A DNA stretch of 64,000 bases from Falsochrobactrum shanghaiense (lineage in GTDB: Bacteria; Pseudomonadota; Alphaproteobacteria; Rhizobiales; Rhizobiaceae): positions 124,001-188,000 of the forward strand of contig NZ_QGDB01000002.1 of the NCBI RefSeq assembly GCF_003149535.1, given 5' to 3'. Position numbers and translations under genes: made by a program. The notes beneath the pieces are model-generated. The model was given only the letters and a program-made list of their open reading frames with translations, searched no databases and was not told the origin of the DNA. Below, piece by piece: positions 55,959-64,000 of this stretch; the stretch's first letter is position 1; each line of letters opens with the position of its first letter.

Positions 55959-56990
55959 ATGCGGTCATCCAGAATTATTCATGTCGTGAGCTGCCATGCC
56001 GAGGGCGAAGTGGGCGATGTTATCGTCGGCGGTGTGGCTCCGCCTCCCGGAGACACGGTATGGGAGCAGTCGCGCTGGATTGCGCAGGATGAAACGCTTC
56101 GGAATTTTGTGCTCAATGAGCCGCGCGGCGGCGTGTTCCGCCATGTCAATCTTCTGGTCCCGCCAAAAAATCCCAAAGCGCAAATGGGCTGGATCATCAT
56201 GGAGCCGGAAGACACGCCGCCCATGTCCGGCTCCAACTCGATCTGCGTTTCGACGGTCCTGCTCGACAGCGGTATCATTCCGATGACGGAGCCGATCACC
56301 CGGATGGTGCTTGAAGCGCCTGCCGGGCTTGTGGAGGTGGAGGCCGAATGCCGCAACGGCAAGGCGGAGCGCATCACGGTCACCAATGTCAAAAGCTTCG
56401 CGCAAAAGCTCGATGCGACGCTCGACGTGCCGGGTCTTGGCAGGCTGACGGTCGATACGGCCTATGGCGGGGACAGTTTCGTGGTCGTCGATCCAGAGCA
56501 GGCCGGGATTGAGCTTGTACCCGAAAATGCACGGCTGATTGCCGAAACGGGCATCAGGATCACCAATGCAGCCAATGAGCAACTGGGGTTTTCCCACCCG
56601 GAAGACACAGGCTGGGACCATATTTCCTTTTGTCTTTTCGCAGGCCGACCCTATCGTCAGGATGGTGAATTGATGGCCAAGTCGGTGGTGGCGATCCAGC
56701 CGGGAAAGATCGACCGCTCCCCAACGGGTACGGCAGTATCCGCGCGGATGGCCCTGCTGAATGCGCGCGGCGAACTTGCAGAAGGTGAAACCCTGACCGG
56801 TATTTCCATTATCGGCACCCGGTTTGTCGGCAGACTTGTGCAGGAAACGACGATTGCAGGGCAAAAGGCGATCATCCCTTCGATTACCGGTCGCGCATGG
56901 ATCAGCGGCACATCGCAACTCATGCTCGATCCATCCGATCCGTTTCCCGGCGGCTACAAGCTGTCCGACACCTGGCCGATGATAAGATAG
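55959..56990 (+). CDS. Proline racemase-superfamily protein with Ser90/Thr256 active site
   Basis: 343 residues; ATG with GAGGG upstream. Clear family fold: H-A-E-G-E-V-G-D near residue 12, E-P-R-G-G near 50, Y-G-G near 169, and [13 protein letters not shown] near 252. The two catalytic cysteines of proline racemase and 4-hydroxyproline epimerase are replaced: the first (M-C-G-H) reads M-S-G-S-N with Ser90, and the second (S-P-C-G-T) is Thr256. Known Cys/Thr members are trans-3-hydroxyproline dehydratases; Ser/Thr has neither thiol. The true reaction is therefore uncertain. A weak hairpin (55915-55933) separates it from tal. Confidence 0.85.
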   Translation: MRSSRIIHVVSCHAEGEVGDVIVGGVAPPPGDTVWEQSRWIAQDETLRNFVLNEPRGGVFRHVNLLVPPKNPKAQMGWIIMEPEDTPPMSGSNSICVSTVLLDSGIIPMTEPITRMVLEAPAGLVEVEAECRNGKAERITVTNVKSFAQKLDATLDVPGLGRLTVDTAYGGDSFVVVDPEQAGIELVPENARLIAETGIRITNAANEQLGFSHPEDTGWDHISFCLFAGRPYRQDGELMAKSVVAIQPGKIDRSPTGTAVSARMALLNARGELAEGETLTGISIIGTRFVGRLVQETTIAGQKAIIPSITGRAWISGTSQLMLDPSDPFPGGYKLSDTWPMIR

Positions 56991-56999
56991 GAAGCAACA

Positions 57000-57197
57000 A
57001 TGCCAATTATTCGTGTGGAGCTTTTCCCCGGACGCAGTGTAGAGACGAAGACCGAGATCGCCGAGGCTTTTACGCAGGCCCTCGAAAAGATCGCCGGTAT
57101 TTCGCCGCAGGCAACGACCGTCATGTTCAGCGAGGTTTCACCGGAGGACTGGTTTGTGGGCGCCAAGGCGTACAGCAAACCATCCTCACCGGATTGA
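57000..57197 (+). CDS. 4-oxalocrotonate tautomerase-like protein
   Basis: 65 residues with the family start M-P-I-I-R-V-E, leaving Pro as the catalytic N-terminal residue after Met removal, and the usual G-R-S-V-E-x-K and M-F-S-E-V-S-P-E-D-W-F-V-G blocks. It begins 9 bases after the racemase-family gene and is probably co-transcribed. The last residues (S-K-P-S-S-P-D) are unlike the family end, so a small 3' change is possible. Confidence 0.75.
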   Translation: MPIIRVELFPGRSVETKTEIAEAFTQALEKIAGISPQATTVMFSEVSPEDWFVGAKAYSKPSSPD

Positions 57198-57253
57198 CGG
57201 CATTTCGACGAAATGGCTACCCGCTGCATCTTCGGGAAGGTGTGGCGGCGCCC

Positions 57254-57360
57254 CTACACGCGCCGATTTTCGATGCCGACATATTTAAGATACTTGTGAA
57301 TGCCATATTCAGCAGCAAGACCGAACTTGTCGCGCTTGATGAGTGCCAGGGCCGCTGATG
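57254..57360 (-). pseudogene. Possible gene-end remnant, identity unknown
   Basis: On the minus strand the last 35 or so codons of an open frame read like real protein (L-A-L-I-K-R-D-K-F-G-L-A-A-E-Y-G-I-H-K-Y, then a stop at 57254). The frame upstream of it is antisense to the Hsp70-like gene and looks random. It may be the 3' remnant of a lost gene, or chance. Confidence 0.3.
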
Positions 57361-57452
57361 GGTGCGGCGCTTTTTCCCTCCATCTTGCTTGAGCTGTCGG
57401 GTTCGGGCTGTTAAGTCCTCCGCCCGTAAAGATTTCCCGAAAAGGTTTTGTG

Positions 57453-58787
57453 ATGATGAAGGCTGATCCGGGCCGGTTTGACGGCGTGACGCTGGGGATC
57501 GACTTTGGCACGACCAATACGGTTCTGTCCGTTGCCAGTCCCGATGGGACCGCCGCTGTTCTGAGCCTATCCAAGGACGGCAAGGAAATCACCGGCTACC
57601 GCTCGGTCCTCAGCTTCTGGCAGGACCGGGAAACCGGCCACCGCACATATGAAAGCGGCCCATGGGCGATGGATGCATTCGTCAATGCGCCGCATTCCAC
57701 GCGCATGCTGCAATCGTTCAAGAGTTTCGCGGCGTCAAAATCCTTTGTCGATACGCCGGTCTTCGGCAAGCGTTTCAAATTCGAGGATATTCTCCAGACC
57801 TTTCTCGAAAGCGTTGCGGCGCGGCTGGGTGACAAACTGCCAGCGCGAAAAAATCGCGTGGTCATTGGCCGTCCGGTCATTTTCGCCGGTGCCTCGCCCG
57901 ACGAGCAGCTTGCCATGCAGCGTTATGAAAAGGCATTCCGCGCCTTTGGCTTTACCGATATTCACTATGTCTACGAACCGGTTGCCGCTGCCTATTTCTA
58001 TGCGCAGGAACTCAAAGCGGATTCCACCGTACTGGTGGCGGATTTTGGCGGCGGCACCAGCGATTTTTCCATCGTGAAATTCGAGGTCGGAAAAGACGGG
58101 CTGAGCTTTGCCCCGATGAGCCAGACCGGCGTGGGCATTGCGGGCGACACATTCGATTACCGCATCATCGACAATGCTGTCTCGCCGCTTCTGGGCAAGA
58201 ACGGCGAGTATAAATCATTTGGCAAGAAACTGCCCGTTCCCCGGCATTATTATGCGAATTTTGCGCGGTGGAACACGCTGTTCCTGATGAATTCACCCGC
58301 GACGATCCGCGAACTGACGGACCTCGCAAAGCAGGCTGTCGATCCCCAACCGCTCGAACATTTCATCAATCTGATCGAAAACGATTATGGTTATGAAATC
58401 TATCGCGCCGTCTCGGATCTGAAAATACGCCTTTCCTCCGACAGAATGTCGGCCTTCCGCTTCAGGGCGGATGATTTTGAAATCCGCACCGACATCACCC
58501 GCAATGATTTCGAGAACTGGATTTCCGACGATGTGCGCCAGATCGGGCGCTCGGTGGATCAGGCTGTCGAAAAAGCGGGGCTGGATTTTGCGGATATTGA
58601 CCGCGTGTTCCTGACGGGCGGCACCAGCTTTGTGCCGGTCATCCGCACCATATTCGAGAGCCGTTTTTCCAAAGCCATGGTTACAAGCTCGAACCAGTTC
58701 GATTCCATCGCCACCGGCCTTGCGCTGATCGGGCAGGATGCGGATATTGCCCGCTGGGCGGTGAAAGCGCTTCCAGCAAAACTGTGA
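57453..58787 (+). CDS. Hsp70-like chaperone, YegD type
   Basis: 444 residues; ATG 57453 (GTG 57450 or ATG 57456 also possible). Actin-like ATPase of the Hsp70 superfamily: G-I-D-F-G-T-T-N-T near residue 13, V-Y-E-P-V-A-A-A near 172, D-F-G-G-G-T-S-D near 194 and L-T-G-G-T-S near 387. It ends at about 444 residues, as YegD does, without the substrate-binding and lid domains of DnaK. Role unknown. Transcribed alone or with the tautomerase; 256 bases separate them. Confidence 0.9.
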   Translation: MMKADPGRFDGVTLGIDFGTTNTVLSVASPDGTAAVLSLSKDGKEITGYRSVLSFWQDRETGHRTYESGPWAMDAFVNAPHSTRMLQSFKSFAASKSFVDTPVFGKRFKFEDILQTFLESVAARLGDKLPARKNRVVIGRPVIFAGASPDEQLAMQRYEKAFRAFGFTDIHYVYEPVAAAYFYAQELKADSTVLVADFGGGTSDFSIVKFEVGKDGLSFAPMSQTGVGIAGDTFDYRIIDNAVSPLLGKNGEYKSFGKKLPVPRHYYANFARWNTLFLMNSPATIRELTDLAKQAVDPQPLEHFINLIENDYGYEIYRAVSDLKIRLSSDRMSAFRFRADDFEIRTDITRNDFENWISDDVRQIGRSVDQAVEKAGLDFADIDRVFLTGGTSFVPVIRTIFESRFSKAMVTSSNQFDSIATGLALIGQDADIARWAVKALPAKL

Positions 58788-58834
58788 AAGTGGTTCCGGC
58801 GTTTCTGCTGTAACAAGACCGCCCTAAGTCGTGC

Positions 58835-59488
58835 TCAGCGCAGGCTGAACATATCGACGAATTCCTGCGCTTTTGCCAGATCCCCTCGCGCGCCGATCAA
58901 TCCCCCGGCGATCAGTTGCGACAAGGGGGCCTTGCCGTAAACGGCAATTGCCATCGTGTTGCCGGTGCCCGTCAGGATGAAGTCCGCATCGGGTCGGGCT
59001 ACGGCCCTTGTCGAAAAATCACCGTCGGCCAGTTGCATTTCGAAGGCTTCCTTTCCCATCTCGAAGCCAGCCAGAGCCATCCGGTCTGCCGCTTTTTCTG
59101 CCACAAGGTTCACACTCATCGAGATCATGAGCGCCGTCGGGCTGATGAAACGCGAGGGATCGTGCCCCGGCAGCGTCACGCCCCAGCGGCACAGCGCTTC
59201 AAGGATCGGCAGCAGCCCCCTCCCGGCATCCGTCAGGCTGTAAAGCCCCAGCCGTTCATCGTGGATGACGATCCCCGCCTCCTGTAATTGCGCCAGCCGC
59301 CCGGTCAGGACGCTGGCCGTAATGCCCGGCAGGCCGGAGCGGATCATCTGGAAACGCTTGGGGGTGAAGATCAGTTCGCGCACCACCAGCAGCGCCCAGC
59401 GATCGCCAATCGTATTGAGCGCGTGCGCGGCCAGGCAGCCTTCATCGTAGCGAGAGCGGGAGTGCGGAGGATGCATGTTTTTAGTCAT
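58835..59488 (-). CDS. HxlR-family regulator with SCP2-like C-terminal domain
   Basis: 217 residues. HxlR winged helix at about 15-110 (the cysteine in Y-D-E-G-C-L-A-A-H, I-G-D-R-W-A-L-L-V-V-R-E-L, F-x-x-I-R-S-G-L-P-G-I-T, L-T-G-R-L-x-x-L). It is followed by a C-terminal domain (125-215) resembling the SCP2 sterol-carrier fold found in a subset of these regulators. Divergent from the DUF1428-GST-glyoxalase operon across 86 bases. Cys18 could sense electrophiles, as in related HxlR proteins; that is inference. Confidence 0.88.
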   Translation of the reverse strand: MTKNMHPPHSRSRYDEGCLAAHALNTIGDRWALLVVRELIFTPKRFQMIRSGLPGITASVLTGRLAQLQEAGIVIHDERLGLYSLTDAGRGLLPILEALCRWGVTLPGHDPSRFISPTALMISMSVNLVAEKAADRMALAGFEMGKEAFEMQLADGDFSTRAVARPDADFILTGTGNTMAIAVYGKAPLSQLIAGGLIGARGDLAKAQEFVDMFSLR

Positions 59489-59494
59489 ATTTTC

Positions 59495-59520
59495 ATACTA
59501 GCAGTTGCTTTTTGATACTA
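59495..59520. promoter_or_regulatory. Putative HxlR operator (direct repeat)
   Basis: ATACTA at 59495-59500 and again at 59515-59520, exactly 20 bases apart (two helical turns), in the divergent promoter region between the regulator and the DUF1428 operon. Confidence 0.5.
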
Positions 59521-59574
59521 CAAGAGTCATGCTGGCTTCAAGGGGCTGCCATCTTGTCCGCGAGGAGACATGAA

Positions 59575-60303
59575 ATGACCTATTATACCGGTACAATCGC
59601 AGCCGTTCCGACGGGTAATAAAGAAGAATATATGAAGCATGTCCATGCGGCCTGGCCGTTGTTTCGCAAGCATGGTGCGGTCCGCATGGTCGAAAGCTGG
59701 GGTGTCGACATTCCCAGGGGCAAGGTCAACGACCTTTATGGCGCGGTCGCTGCAAAGGACGATGAGGCGGTCGTTTATTCCTGGCTGGAATGGTCAGACA
59801 AGGCGGCAGCCGACAAGGCCTGGCAGAATATACAGGACGATCCTGCCATGAAGGATTTGCCGGAAATGCCCTTCGACGGCAGCCGTATGATCTTTGGCGG
59901 CTTCGAGCCGATCTTCGAGGCGGGGAGCGACCGCAAGACGGGCTATATTCAGGGCTTCGCGCTGGCCGTTCCCGAAAAGAACAGGGACGCCTATACAAAA
60001 ATGGCGGGTGACGCCTGGGAAGAAGCCTTCCGGCCCCATGGCTGCCTTGGTCTGGTCGAGGCATGGGGCATCGACGTGCCGCATGGCAAGCAGACGGATT
60101 TTTATCGCGCCACCCATGCAAAAGACGGCGAGGTTCCGGTATTCAGCTGGAGTGCCTGGCCCGACCGGGCGAGTTGTGATGCCGCATCCAAGGCCATGGC
60201 CGCGGACATGGAAGGCAAGGAGTTCCCCGACATGCCGTTTGATGGCATGCGCATGATGTGGGGCGGCTTTGATGTAAGCTTTGACTCGGATCGGGACGCA
60301 TGA
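59575..60303 (+). CDS. Tandem DUF1428 domain protein
   Basis: 242 residues from ATG 59575 (CGAGGAGACATGAA upstream). Two copies of the dimeric alpha/beta-barrel DUF1428 domain (about 1-118 and 123-240), both ending in D-M-P-F-D-G or E-M-P-F-D-G, R-M and G-G-F. Single-domain members are about 120 residues. Biochemical role of the family is unknown. First gene of a coupled operon with a glutathione transferase and a glyoxalase-like protein. Confidence 0.85.
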   Translation: MTYYTGTIAAVPTGNKEEYMKHVHAAWPLFRKHGAVRMVESWGVDIPRGKVNDLYGAVAAKDDEAVVYSWLEWSDKAAADKAWQNIQDDPAMKDLPEMPFDGSRMIFGGFEPIFEAGSDRKTGYIQGFALAVPEKNRDAYTKMAGDAWEEAFRPHGCLGLVEAWGIDVPHGKQTDFYRATHAKDGEVPVFSWSAWPDRASCDAASKAMAADMEGKEFPDMPFDGMRMMWGGFDVSFDSDRDA

Positions 60304-60977
60304 GCGTCCTTCTCTTCACCTATGACTGGCTGCCGGGCTTCACCCATGGCTTCGTGCGTGACATGCGCGTGCGCTGGGTTCTGGAGGAAACCGGGCGGGC
60401 CTACCGCGTGGCCACCGTTCCGGTCCATCCAAAAAGCGATGAGCATCGCGCCATGCAACCTTTTGCGCAGGTGCCCATTATCAAGGATCGTGACCTGACG
60501 CTTTTTGAAAGCGGCGCGATCCTGCTGCATCTGGCCGAAGGCACCGCGCTGCTGCCGCAACATCGTCGGGCAGAAGTGACGCAATGGCTGATTGCCGCGC
60601 TCAATTCTGTCGAGAGTGCCAGCGCTGGCTGGATGAACATGATCCTTGCGCAACGCATGCCCCATATTTTCGGGCCTCCTGCCGCGCCTGAGGTCGTTGA
60701 ACATGCGCGTCAGGGCCTGCGAAGGAAACTCAAGGGTCTGGATACGCTGATGGAAGATCGTGAATGGATCGCGGGCGATTTCAGCGTGGCGGATATTATG
60801 CTCGCAGATGTTCTGCGCGTCTGTGCTGCCGAAAAGCAGCTCGATGATTATCCTGCTCTGGCGGACTATGTGACACGCGCCACCGCACGGCCTGCTTTCA
60901 GAAAGGCCATGGAGGATCATATGGCCCATTGGCAGGCTGCGGATGCGGCGCGCGGGATAGGTCAAGCGGGCGCATAA
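60300..60977 (+). CDS. Glutathione S-transferase family protein
   Basis: 225 residues; ATG overlaps the previous stop by 4 bases. Thioredoxin-fold N-terminal domain with the cis-Pro block Q-V-P-I-I and the E-S-G-A-I glutathione contact (residues 57-73), and an all-helical C-terminal domain with D-F-S-V-A-D-I-M-L-A-D. Predicted to conjugate or reduce electrophiles with glutathione. The N-terminal S-V-L-L-F-T-Y lacks an obvious catalytic Ser/Cys at the usual place, so the nucleophile-stabilising residue is unclear. Confidence 0.88.
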   Translation: MSVLLFTYDWLPGFTHGFVRDMRVRWVLEETGRAYRVATVPVHPKSDEHRAMQPFAQVPIIKDRDLTLFESGAILLHLAEGTALLPQHRRAEVTQWLIAALNSVESASAGWMNMILAQRMPHIFGPPAAPEVVEHARQGLRRKLKGLDTLMEDREWIAGDFSVADIMLADVLRVCAAEKQLDDYPALADYVTRATARPAFRKAMEDHMAHWQAADAARGIGQAGA

Positions 60978-60994
60978 AATTGATGGAGGAGAAA

Positions 60995-61795
60995 ATGACA
61001 AGCTATCAGGGCAATCCCTGCTGGTATGAGCTGGGCACCGGTAATCTGGCGGGCGCCTGCGATTTTTATGCCAAAATTTTCGGCTGGCAGATCATGGATA
61101 GCGGCATGGAAGGGTTTGAATACCGCCTTGCCAGATCCGAAGGCGATATGGTCGCCGGGATGATGTCGAACGCCGCGCAGGAAGGAAATCCACCGCCGCA
61201 CTGGCTCATTTATTTTGCCGTCGATGATTGCGACAAGAGTGTCGCGGCCATCAAGGCTGCGGGTGGTAAAATCTTCAGGGAACCCGCCGACATTCCCGGC
61301 ACGGGCCGCTTTGCCGTGGTTGCCGACCCCCAAGGAGCCGCCTTCGGCTTGCTGCAACCCGATATGAGCCGGATGAGCGATGCCGATCGCACCCGGGCTG
61401 AAGCGGGTGAGGGGGCATTCAATCAGCAAAAGGCCGGGCATGGGAACTGGAACGAACTCATGTCCAGCGACCCGGATGCCGGGTTCGACTTCTATGCCGG
61501 GCTGTTCGGCTGGACGAAGGGCGAGGCCATGCCCATGGGCGAAATGGGTGTTTACCAGTTGTTCCGCCATAAGGGTACGGATATTGGCGGGATGATGGGG
61601 CTTGGCGATGCGCCGGTGCCGGCATGGCTGCCTTATTTTGGCGTCGACGGCGCGGTGAGCGGCGTCGTCGAAACGATAGGATCGGCAGGCGGCAAGGTCC
61701 ATTACGGTCCCATCGAGGTTCCCGGTCCCGCCTTCATCGCCGTGGCGCAGGACCCGCAGGGGGCGTGGTTCGCCGTCGTGGGTGCAGAAAATTAA
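60995..61795 (+). CDS. Two-domain glyoxalase/VOC superfamily protein
   Basis: 266 residues from ATG 60995, which follows a perfect GGAGGAG. Two VOC modules (about 5-122 and 140-265), each starting W-x-E-L and D-F-Y-A-x-x-F-G-W and ending with D-P-Q-G-A. The family includes bleomycin-resistance-like proteins, glyoxalases and dioxygenases. The operon context with DUF1428 and GST suggests detoxification of a reactive carbonyl or electrophile. Confidence 0.86.
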   Translation: MTSYQGNPCWYELGTGNLAGACDFYAKIFGWQIMDSGMEGFEYRLARSEGDMVAGMMSNAAQEGNPPPHWLIYFAVDDCDKSVAAIKAAGGKIFREPADIPGTGRFAVVADPQGAAFGLLQPDMSRMSDADRTRAEAGEGAFNQQKAGHGNWNELMSSDPDAGFDFYAGLFGWTKGEAMPMGEMGVYQLFRHKGTDIGGMMGLGDAPVPAWLPYFGVDGAVSGVVETIGSAGGKVHYGPIEVPGPAFIAVAQDPQGAWFAVVGAEN

Positions 61796-61831
61796 GACGC
61801 GCTTGCATATATTTCCCGAATGCGGAACAGC

Positions 61832-62770
61832 CTATCGGGGAATATCCCGATAAAGGCGAGGATCGAAGTGGAAGCGTTCCATGAACTGTTTCTTGAACAC
61901 GGCAGCGTTCTGGAAGCCGTAATTGAAGGCAATATGCTTGATGCTCAGATTTCCGATCTGATTGGTCAGCATGTCGGCATAAACCTGATCGAGCCGCTTT
62001 TGGGTAATATAGGCCTTGACGCCGAGTTCTTCCGAGAACAGGCGGTAGAGGCTTGAGCGCGAAATATTGAATTCCCTGCAAATCGCATCCACCGTCAGGC
62101 GGACGTCCAGCGCATTCTCGCCTATATGATTTATGATGTCTTCCTTGAGGCTCTGATGTCCGGCTTTTCCTGAAGACATCTCAAAATGCACGCTGCTCTT
62201 CATCGATCCAAGCAGGGCATACTTATATTGTCGAAGCAGGGTTCTGTTCTCCGGCGTCAAATGGTTGAGAAGCTCATGAAGAATATGACGCTCGACGGAA
62301 TAACGCATGGATTGCAGATCGAAGATGAAACCATGCAATTCCCTGCGGCCTGCCAGGCTCCGGCATTCATATTCCGATACGAAAAAGAACATGACCTCGA
62401 TCGGCGCGTCACAACTTGCCTGAAATTCATTCATGCAATCGAGCGCGATCAGGGCGTTTTTATCGATTCTATGCGTCGTGTTTTTAATGTTGAATTCGAT
62501 ATTGCCGGATAGCGGCCAGAGGAAGACAAAGCTGTTCAATGAACAATTCTGGACTTCATCCTGTATTCTGGAAAATATTTCCGGCTCAAGCCGCATTCGC
62601 CCAAAAACAAAACCGGAGTTTAATGTCAGGCTTTCCCCCGGCTTGCGCCCCGAGCCTGCAATGACCGGGCCGACGGATAGTATCATATGCCATAATTCAT
62701 TGCGTGATTTGTTTTCTGCGGCAAAACTATTGTAATTCTTCAAATTAAACACTCCTGTTGCCATCATCAT
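61832..62770 (-). CDS. AraC-family transcriptional regulator
   Basis: 312 residues; start at one of three consecutive ATG codons (62770, 62767, 62764). An N-terminal sensor region of about 200 residues without a clear cupin motif, then the AraC DNA-binding domain (about 212-310) with two helix-turn-helix units: I-C-R-E-F-N-I-S-R-S-S-L-Y-R-L-F and I-A-F-N-Y-G-F-Q-N-A-A-V-F-K-K-Q-F. AT-rich codons set it off from neighbours, suggesting later acquisition. Target genes not evident. Confidence 0.87.
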   Translation of the reverse strand: MMMATGVFNLKNYNSFAAENKSRNELWHMILSVGPVIAGSGRKPGESLTLNSGFVFGRMRLEPEIFSRIQDEVQNCSLNSFVFLWPLSGNIEFNIKNTTHRIDKNALIALDCMNEFQASCDAPIEVMFFFVSEYECRSLAGRRELHGFIFDLQSMRYSVERHILHELLNHLTPENRTLLRQYKYALLGSMKSSVHFEMSSGKAGHQSLKEDIINHIGENALDVRLTVDAICREFNISRSSLYRLFSEELGVKAYITQKRLDQVYADMLTNQIGNLSIKHIAFNYGFQNAAVFKKQFMERFHFDPRLYRDIPR

Positions 62771-62889
62771 GACGGTTTGAAGCGATCAGGAGAAATAGTC
62801 CCGGATCAAGGTCGCTGATCAATTCTCATCAATCCTCAGGGCAAGTCCCCCACCGGGTATATTATATATGACTCCATAAGAGATTAATG

Positions 62890-62916
62890 AAACAAGAGCC
62901 GGTTTGGCTCCTGTTT
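62890..62916 (-). terminator. uvrB terminator
   Basis: 11-bp stem with one G-T pair (62890-62900 with 62906-62916), 5-base loop; on the minus strand it ends in TTGTTTCATT. Lies 15 bases after the uvrB stop codon. Confidence 0.75.
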
Positions 62917-62930
62917 CGGTAAAGCTGTAT

Positions 62931-64000
<1,070 letters not shown>

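Noticed and set aside
55799-56092. 97-codon frame over the start of the racemase-family gene
   Set aside because: It begins in the tal trailer and runs out of frame through a well-conserved family N-terminus; no ribosome-binding site.

Overview
The window looks like a piece of an alphaproteobacterial (Rhizobiales) genome, most probably Brucella or the closely related Ochrobactrum group. The reasons are the roughly 57% GC coding style, the short inverted repeats typical of that group (22034-22086 and 28866-28904), a giant PATR-type autotransporter resembling the Brucella Bma adhesins, and the grouping of fbp, fba, gnd and tal with sugar-acid genes. The genus and the replicon (second chromosome) are inference; no search was run. 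No tRNA, rRNA, CRISPR array, insertion sequence or phage was seen.

Layout. 1-1.7 kb: 5' part of a Tat-exported peptide-type substrate-binding protein and a decayed metE relic. 1.9-5.7 kb: a three-subunit membrane-bound sugar/alcohol dehydrogenase (Tat small subunit, GMC flavoprotein with a CC-x4-C iron-sulfur motif, triheme cytochrome c). 6.3-17.8 kb: a 3828-residue autotransporter adhesin. 17.8-22 kb: a membrane diguanylate cyclase, then an MFS transporter with an M20 amidohydrolase.

22-37.3 kb: two operons around an IclR regulator. Leftward run a crotonase-like enzyme, a PotABCD-like ABC importer (fused permease), an AMP-forming CoA ligase, a Rossmann protein and an MFS carrier. Rightward run a three-part 2Fe-2S/FAD dehydrogenase resembling opine oxidase or D-hydroxyproline dehydrogenase, a DadA-like oxidase and an ornithine-cyclodeaminase-family enzyme. 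Both operons carry the same 18-base motif just upstream, so I read them as one regulon for import and oxidative breakdown of an opine-like or betaine-like amine. 37.4-41 kb: three GGDEF proteins, one with a globin oxygen sensor.

41.3-57 kb: a second IclR-centred locus. Leftward: leaderless ModA-like protein, Asp/Glu-racemase-like protein, four-carbon acid sugar kinase (OtnK type), OtnC-type aldolase, fructose-bisphosphate aldolase. Rightward: IclR, gnd, fbp, Zn-dehydrogenase, DctA-type carrier, M24 peptidase, hydroxypyruvate-isomerase-like (OtnI type) protein, transaldolase and a proline-racemase-family protein with Ser/Thr instead of Cys/Cys. Related 15-base palindromes lie before three of its transcription units. 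Together these genes could turn a tetronate-type acid into DHAP, then fructose-1,6-bisphosphate, fructose-6-phosphate and pentose phosphates. 57-64 kb: tautomerase, YegD-like Hsp70, an HxlR-controlled detoxification operon (DUF1428, GST, glyoxalase-like), an AraC regulator and the 3' part of uvrB.
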